Below are positions 59,004 through 64,000 of a DNA stretch of 64,000 nucleotides, piece after piece (within the stretch, counting starts at the first letter, position 1; every line of letters starts with the position of its first letter). The notes under the pieces were generated by a model, which was not told the origin of the DNA, searched no databases, and saw only the letters and a list, made by a program, of their open reading frames with translations. The stretch comes from Buddleja alternifolia (taxonomy: Eukaryota; Streptophyta; Magnoliopsida; Lamiales; Scrophulariaceae): positions 29,018,480 through 29,082,479 of the forward strand of contig CM033397.1 in assembly GCA_019426215.1 (NCBI GenBank), given 5' to 3'. Made by a program: the position numbers and the translations under genes.

Positions 59004-61374
59004 ATGATTCATTCAACTTCTAGGACTAGATTAGACGAGTCTCTGGGGTCGTTAGCTAGGGAACAGGAGGTAGAGCAGTTAGATTCTCTGTCTAGAACCG
59101 TCGACGATGACGAGCTAGAGATAGACGAATACGAGGCCCAAAACGAGGCGAAAGGTGTGAATAGGGAATCTGATCATGAGGGTGATCAAAACGAGGAGAG
59201 TGATGATGAGGAGTCAGAGGTGGTACACAGAGTCCCTCATGTGTATCACTCTTGGAGTGATATGCGATCCACTTTAACCCCTAGGATCATCCCGAAGATA
59301 AGGGAGAGATATTATATTTCCGAGGAGTTCGACATAAAAATTCCTGGCCCCGCGGATCGTATAGATACTCCTCCCACAGGTTATCGAACCTTTCACCTCG
59401 CTCATCTACAAGCAGGAGTGAGGTTCCCTCTCTATCCCACCACAGTTCGAATTCTGTCTAAGTTAGGATTATATCCGACCCAACTTCTACCCAATTCCTA
59501 TAGGCATATTAATGCCTTTATTATTCTTATGCATCATTGGGGTGCTGCGGCCTCGTTGGCCCACTTTGTTGAAACTTTTAAGTTTAGTAGGTCAGGCACC
59601 GGGGACGAGGGATTCTTCTACATCTCTCCTCGTAGCCCTCGTGGTCATATTTTTAAGAAAAATACGTCTTCGTATGGGGCGTGGAAAAATAAATATTTTT
59701 ATATAGCCCAACCTAAGTTTAAGAAGTGGAGAGTGCCTTGTGAGTGGAGGCTAGATTTACCTCACCCTGAAGATATAAGTGAGGTGACGTGGGGTTAACA
59801 CTTCATTGAGGAACACTTCCTTCATTTGTATAATACTGATTTTCTCCTCACCGAAGGAGTACTGGTTCGATGCCAGATAAGTCACGCTCCAATCAAATCA
59901 GCTAGAGTGGGTAAGCATCGTACTTTATCCAATTTGTACTCTTACAGTTATAGTTTCATTCGTTGTATTTACATTTGATCTTTTTTCACATCTCAGATAT
60001 GGCTGAAAAGGCAGCTCGTATGGAAAGGAATTTAGCCAAAAGAGCGCCGAGCGGAACAGGCGAGGAGCTGCTGCTGCTACGAGGCCACAGCCTCATGCCC
60101 GTGTTGTCAATGGAGGGGCCCCTGAGCCCATTCAGCACGATGAGCCTGTAAATGATGTTCCACCCCTCAACAAAGCAGGGCCCATGCAAGAGACTGTGGT
60201 GGAAATATTGGAGGGCTCGCGTACGAATCCATCTTCTCCGGTGGGTTCAAGGGCATCCGAGCTGAGAAAGAAAAGAAGATTCGACCATTCTGGGTATAGC
60301 CCCGAACCAGGTTCCACTGTACTCCGTGAGCTTCACGAGACATCCATCGCTCGGCTCGTGGAGAAATTTGAGGGAATTTGGCTGAGAGACAGGGTTGAAG
60401 CCACAGGGGGTCATGACCGCCCTTCATAAATTGAGGCAAACCTGCCATCACCCCAAACTGGCAGGTTTACGATAACAGCTCTGTCATGGGGCTAGGGGGA
60501 TCATTAACGGCCTTCGAGTTGGTTCAAGGTATCATCCTCCCCAAGGACAAGGCCAGCTTCGCAACTCTTCCCCACACCATCATTGAATAGCAGGGCTTCG
60601 AGGCCACTACAAAGGTAACTGCTTCGTACACTCTTCTTTTCACATTTACTTCAGTTCATACTGAATTTATTTTAACATCGGTATCGTCATCTGTCAGATT
60701 GCCCTCTGTTTACACCAGCTTTCAGTTGGTCTTTCCTTCTGGCGTGATCAAAAGATTACCTCTGATGCCGAATTCAGGGAACAAAGGCTTAAACTGGAAA
60801 GTGAGTTGAAGGAGGCTCAGGCAGCAGCTTTCGAAGCTACGGAATTCCTCAACAATGGGAAGGGCAAGCTTGAGAAGGAGTTAGATGCTCGCACTTTCGA
60901 GGCTAACTCCCTGAGGGAGCAAATGAAGGAGCTTCATTCTGATCTAACGAAGCTACAAACTAACCTTCAAGCGGCTAAGGAAACTAAGTTCCAATCTAGC
61001 CTGGCCAAAGGTAAGGCAAAGTTCATAGCCTCGGAGGACTACCAAGGGAGCCTCTGGAGGGCTCGTTTCGAAGAGGCGAAGGACTTCAAAAGCTCCATTG
61101 CTTTTGAGAGGTTGATCGAGGAGAAGGAGTCAGATTTTCTCTTCAATGGCTTCATGAAGGCTCTGGATTATCTGAAGAGAGAGAAGATCCTGCCCGAAGA
61201 CTTTGACGATGGGGATTTTTCTCAGAGGTTTGTTGCGGCCGCGCCACTTCGAGAATCATGTGCCGAGCCTAGTCTCTTACTGTTGCCTTCCCGGAGTTTA
61301 AGCCCTTAGGTCCTATTGAAAATGAAGAGGCTGGTAACGAGGTAGCTCAAGCCTTGGTAGCAGAGAATGTTTAG
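59004..61374 (+). pseudogene. Antisense accessory gene of gypsy-2: gypsy-type putative transposase-like protein
   Basis: Exon 1 (59004-59910) starts MIHSTSRTRLDESLGSL and is followed by a very acidic stretch (DDDELEIDEYEAQNEAKG, EESDDEESEVV). The domain follows: YRTFHLAHLQAGVRFPLYPT, GLYPTQLLPNSYRHINAFII and FFYISPRSPRGH, matching plant putative gypsy-type transposase proteins. A TAA at 59796-59798 interrupts otherwise continuous coding up to the GT donor at 59911. Exon 2 (59997-60614) has a frameshift near 60055. Exon 3 (60698-61374) encodes a coiled coil (EAQAAAFEATEF, LREQMKELHSDLTKLQTNLQ) and a C-terminal block (LFNGFMKALDYLKREKILPE). Its function is unknown. It converges on pol with 311 bp between. 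Confidence 0.72.
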
Positions 61375-61685
61375 TTAATTTTCTTTCGTCTTTATGTAAT
61401 TAGTTTTTATGTGAACATTTGCTTCGTAATTTCTAATCTTAATGTTGCTTTCTCTTTATCATGTTTTTCAGTTTTTACATCTTGTTCGTAGTTCATAATT
61501 TTTATTGATTTGCATTTATTATTTCTCACAACGAGGTGATACGTAGAAGCAAGTGATGTACAACTTGCATTCTTATATCTTCACGCCAAAAATGTATATG
61601 TATACCATTAGAAGCTAAAAACAAATACATATACACAAAATCAAGTTCCCCAATTACAAAAACAAGGGTGGACTTTCAATGAATT

Positions 61686-62850
61686 TCAAGCATAGAACCT
61701 TCGTAGGTTCTGAATATTCCAAGGACGAGGCAGGTCTTTCCCGTCCAGATCTTGTAGCTTATAAGTTCCTTTTTTTGTTAGTTTTGTGACCTTAAAAAGT
61801 CCTTCCCAGTTTGGGTCGAGCTTCCCAACATGCCTCGACACTTCTACCTTTTTTAGCACTAGGTATCCGACCTGAAGGCTTCGTGCATTTACCTTTTTGT
61901 TATAAGCCCTTGTCATCGTCTCTTTTTGCATCAGAATTTTTGCATATGCTCTATCCCTCACTTCTTCCACAACATCCAGTTCGTACGTCCTTGCAGCGAC
62001 ATTTTCCTCGGGATTATAGGACTGTACTTGATGAGACATCATTCCGATCTCTGCAGGAATTACTGTTTCCAACCCATATACAAGGCTGAAAGGCGACTCT
62101 CCAGTCGAAGTTTCTGGGGTCGTACGATATGCCCACAACATCCCAGCCAATTCTTCAGCCCAGTTACCTTTCTTTCCTTCGATCCTGGTCTTCAGATTTT
62201 GAAGGATTATCCTATTCGACACTTCGGTCTGCCCATTTGCTTGAGGGTTTCCAACTGCTGTGAAGTTCTGTTGAATCTTCAGTTTCTCACACCATTTTAC
62301 CACATTTTTACTGTTGAATTGGGTCCCATTATCTGAAATTAAGACACGAGGAATCCCAAACCTGCACACAATATTTTTCCATAGAAACTCATCACTTCAT
62401 GATCTGTTATTTTAGCCACTGCTTCGGCTTCAATCCACTACGTGAAGTATTCCACTGCCACTATAATAAATTTTCTTTGCCCCGAGGCAGGAGGAAAAGG
62501 ATCCCCGAGGCAGGAGGAAAAGGACCCAATATATCTATTCCCCACTGATCAAATGGGTAAGCAATCTTAATTGGTTCCATTTCAGTAGCTGGACGATGCA
62601 ACAGGTTCGAATTCATCTGACATTTCTTGCATTTTTTAGCAAACTCAGAGGCATCCCTAACCAATGTTGGCCAATAATATCCTTTCCTTAATATCTTCTG
62701 GGCCAAGGCCCGTCCTCCTGAATGATTTCCACAACTCCCCTCATGGATCTCTCTCATCACGTATTTTGCTTCAGTAGGGGCGAGGCAACGCAACAGTGGA
62801 CCAGCTGAGGATCGTTTATAGAGCTCCTCGTCAATTATCGTAAACCTCAA
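61686..62850 (-). pseudogene. Gypsy-2 integrase (broken)
   Basis: The zinc-binding N-terminal part has HEGSCGNHSGGRALAQKIL and KKCKKCQ (H-H-C-C), at about 62755-62625. The core has WGIDILGPFPPASG with the first Asp, and RVLISDNGTQF with the second. Further core blocks are GNPQANGQTEVSNR (with Glu) and WAEELAGMLWAYRTTP. The C-terminal part (GKLDPNWEGLFKVTKL, WNIQNLRRFY-stop) is the natural pol end at 61686. A 23-bp tandem duplication at 62480-62525 shifts the frame in the core, and a TAG follows at about 62439. Confidence 0.9.
62480..62525. repeat. 23-bp tandem duplication in gypsy-2 integrase
   Basis: CCCCGAGGCAGGAGGAAAAG occurs at 62480 and again at 62503. The 23-bp period is not a multiple of three, so it breaks the integrase frame. 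Confidence 0.92.
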
Positions 62851-63995
62851 ATCTCTATATATATGATCCTACGGGCCATGCTACGATCCTCTGGCAACTG
62901 TCCTTTCATTAAATACATTTTAATCTCATCTTTCCTGCTTGCTTCGTCACCTGTGACCATCATCTCTCTAGCTTCGTTCGACGAGATCTTAGACTTCCCC
63001 GACACCAATAGCGTCACTGTCCTACTTTTTATTTTCGTGATTAAGTTTGCAAATTTCAAAAGAGCGCCTGCTCGTTCATTCTTTTCTCGTGGAATCTGGT
63101 ACATGTTTATCTTTTCAAATCCACTCATCAATTCCCTCATTTTTTGCAAGTACAAAACAAGGTTTCTTTCCTTCGTTTCATACGAACCAGCAATCTGGTT
63201 TGCCACGAGCTGAGAATCCGTGTAGGCATTCAAATGTTTCACCTTCATGATTTTTGCCATCTCTAATCTAGATATAGGCGCTTCTTATTCAGCTTCGTTA
63301 TTAGTTACATCAAAATTCAGCTTGATAGCAAATTCATGATCATTGCCTGCATTTAAAAATTGCAACTCATTTTAAATAAGGAAAGCAGATTTTTGATAAC
63401 AACATGTTTTCATGATTACGATTGACAAGTATTGTCTTCATGTAGCACACAAGGCCAATTTTTGTTTACATACGAGGCAAATTTATGTTAACAGAACATG
63501 TGTATTTCTGAAAGTTTCCATGTATTCTTTATGTAATGTAACAATTGTATCTTCCGGATCTTGCAACCATACACCTATGCCCCCCTTCTGGGTCATGGAT
63601 GAACCATCTACGTGGAGCAACCATGGGCTAGAAGTAGAAGTTGCATTTTTAGGTTCATGATTTACTGTCATTTCGACAATAAAATCCGCCAGTGCTTGTG
63701 CTTTTATGGCGGTTCGTGGCTTGTAATCAATTGAAAATTCACCAAGTTCAACCACCCATTTTACGAGGCACTCTGAAATATCGGGTTTAGCTGAAATTTG
63801 CCTCAGCGGCTGATCTGTAAGTACCACAATATTATGTGACTGAAAATAAGGTCGCAACTTACGAGCTGCAGTTATCAGGGCCAATGCCCATTTTTCAATT
63901 TTTGTGTAGTTTTTCTCAGCTCCCTGCATCGTTCGGCTAATGTAGTAGACAGGCTTCTGATCTCCATCCTGTTCATGAAGCAAAACAACACTCAT
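62847..63995 (-). pseudogene. Gypsy-2 RNase H and archaeal-type second RNase H (partial, broken)
   Basis: The RT-linked RNase H lies at 63995-63690 (KPVYYISRTMQGAEKNYTKI, WALALITAARKLRPYF, VVLTDQPLRQI). It is followed by the second RNase H, starting LHVDGSSMTQKGGIGVWLQD (about 63615) and continuing after a gap with YTDSQLVANQIAGSYETKE (about 63225). Between them (about 63290-63480) lies non-matching DNA with stops. RT itself is to the right of the window. Two RNase H domains mark the Tat lineage. Confidence 0.87.
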
Positions 63996-64000
63996 TGCCT

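Larger units (their letters stand above)
57690..64000 (-). mobile_element. Second Ty3/gypsy (Tat-type) retrotransposon, 3' part, runs off right edge
   Basis: The minus-strand pol (RNase H, second RNase H, integrase; 63995-61686) leads to a 3' LTR ending at 58218. Between them is a plus-strand spliced gene (59004-61374). The second, archaeal-type RNase H with WLLHVDGSSMTQKGGIG is a hallmark of the Tat lineage. The LTR shares words with gypsy-1 (ATAGACTGGACTTGACTGAG-like, GGATCAAGTCTA), so the two families are related but distinct. The 5' half lies beyond the window. Confidence 0.87.

Noticed and set aside
61811..62336. Plus-strand ORFs over the integrase region
   Set aside because: They are shadows of the minus-strand integrase, whose motifs are unambiguous.
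1..64000. CRISPR array, bacterial operons or phage genes
   Set aside because: No regularly spaced identical repeats and no prokaryotic gene organisation; all evidence is plant nuclear.

Overview
This 64 kb window is nuclear DNA of a flowering plant, very probably a eudicot. The genes have many short GT-AG exons, the protein families are plant-specific, intergenic DNA is AT-rich, and plant transposable elements (TEs) of nearly every order are packed and nested between the genes. No bacterial, organellar or CRISPR feature was seen. The species was not identified.

Layout. 1-5730: two decayed PIF/Harbinger gene pairs (DDE transposase plus Myb-like/NAM-associated protein) as a large imperfect inverted repeat. 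6491-6658: an isolated last exon resembling a chloroplast thioredoxin-fold MRL7-type protein. 7859-16616 (minus): a complete 16-exon gamma-tubulin complex component 5 (GCP5) gene, about 965 aa, with a hAT element and a second MITE-like element in its introns. 17132-17760: a Mutator-like foldback MITE and a tRNA-derived SINE. 18279-23260 (minus): a complete 11-exon MAPKKK5/YODA-like kinase gene, 703 aa. 24884-31064: a complete but dead Ty1/copia element with an exact 5-bp target duplication and a hAT element inside. 31642-36473: a foldback MITE, then a nest of direct repeat, hAT and pogo. 36474-37298: a small four-exon gene candidate of unknown family. 39149-46530: a Ty3/gypsy element with two 499-bp LTRs that keeps gag and protease but shows no reverse transcriptase or integrase. 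46698-47956: SINEs and a MITE. 48236-50652: a 2.4 kb Mutator-like element with a perfect 9-bp duplication and a hAT element inside, possibly a Pack-MULE. 52380-54347: a complete four-exon OSB-type organellar single-stranded DNA-binding protein gene, 275 aa. 56143-56400: LINE remnant. About 57690-64000: the 3' part of a second Ty3/gypsy element of Tat type, continuing past the right edge.

Most striking pattern: both gypsy elements carry, between the 3' LTR and the end of the gag-pol side, a separate spliced gene on the opposite strand (39874-42259 and 59004-61374). Both copies have an acidic N-terminus, a gypsy-type putative transposase-like domain and a charged or coiled-coil C-terminal part. 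In the second element a good TATA box sits upstream, outside the LTR. Antisense extra genes are known from some Tat-lineage elements, but their role is not. Finding one kept in two diverged elements, one of which seems to have lost its replication enzymes, makes it the best candidate for an under-described system here.

The three complete host genes are unrelated in role (microtubule nucleation, MAPK signalling, organellar DNA maintenance) and look intact. Exon boundaries were placed by hand from splice consensus, reading-frame phase and remembered family patterns, without alignment.
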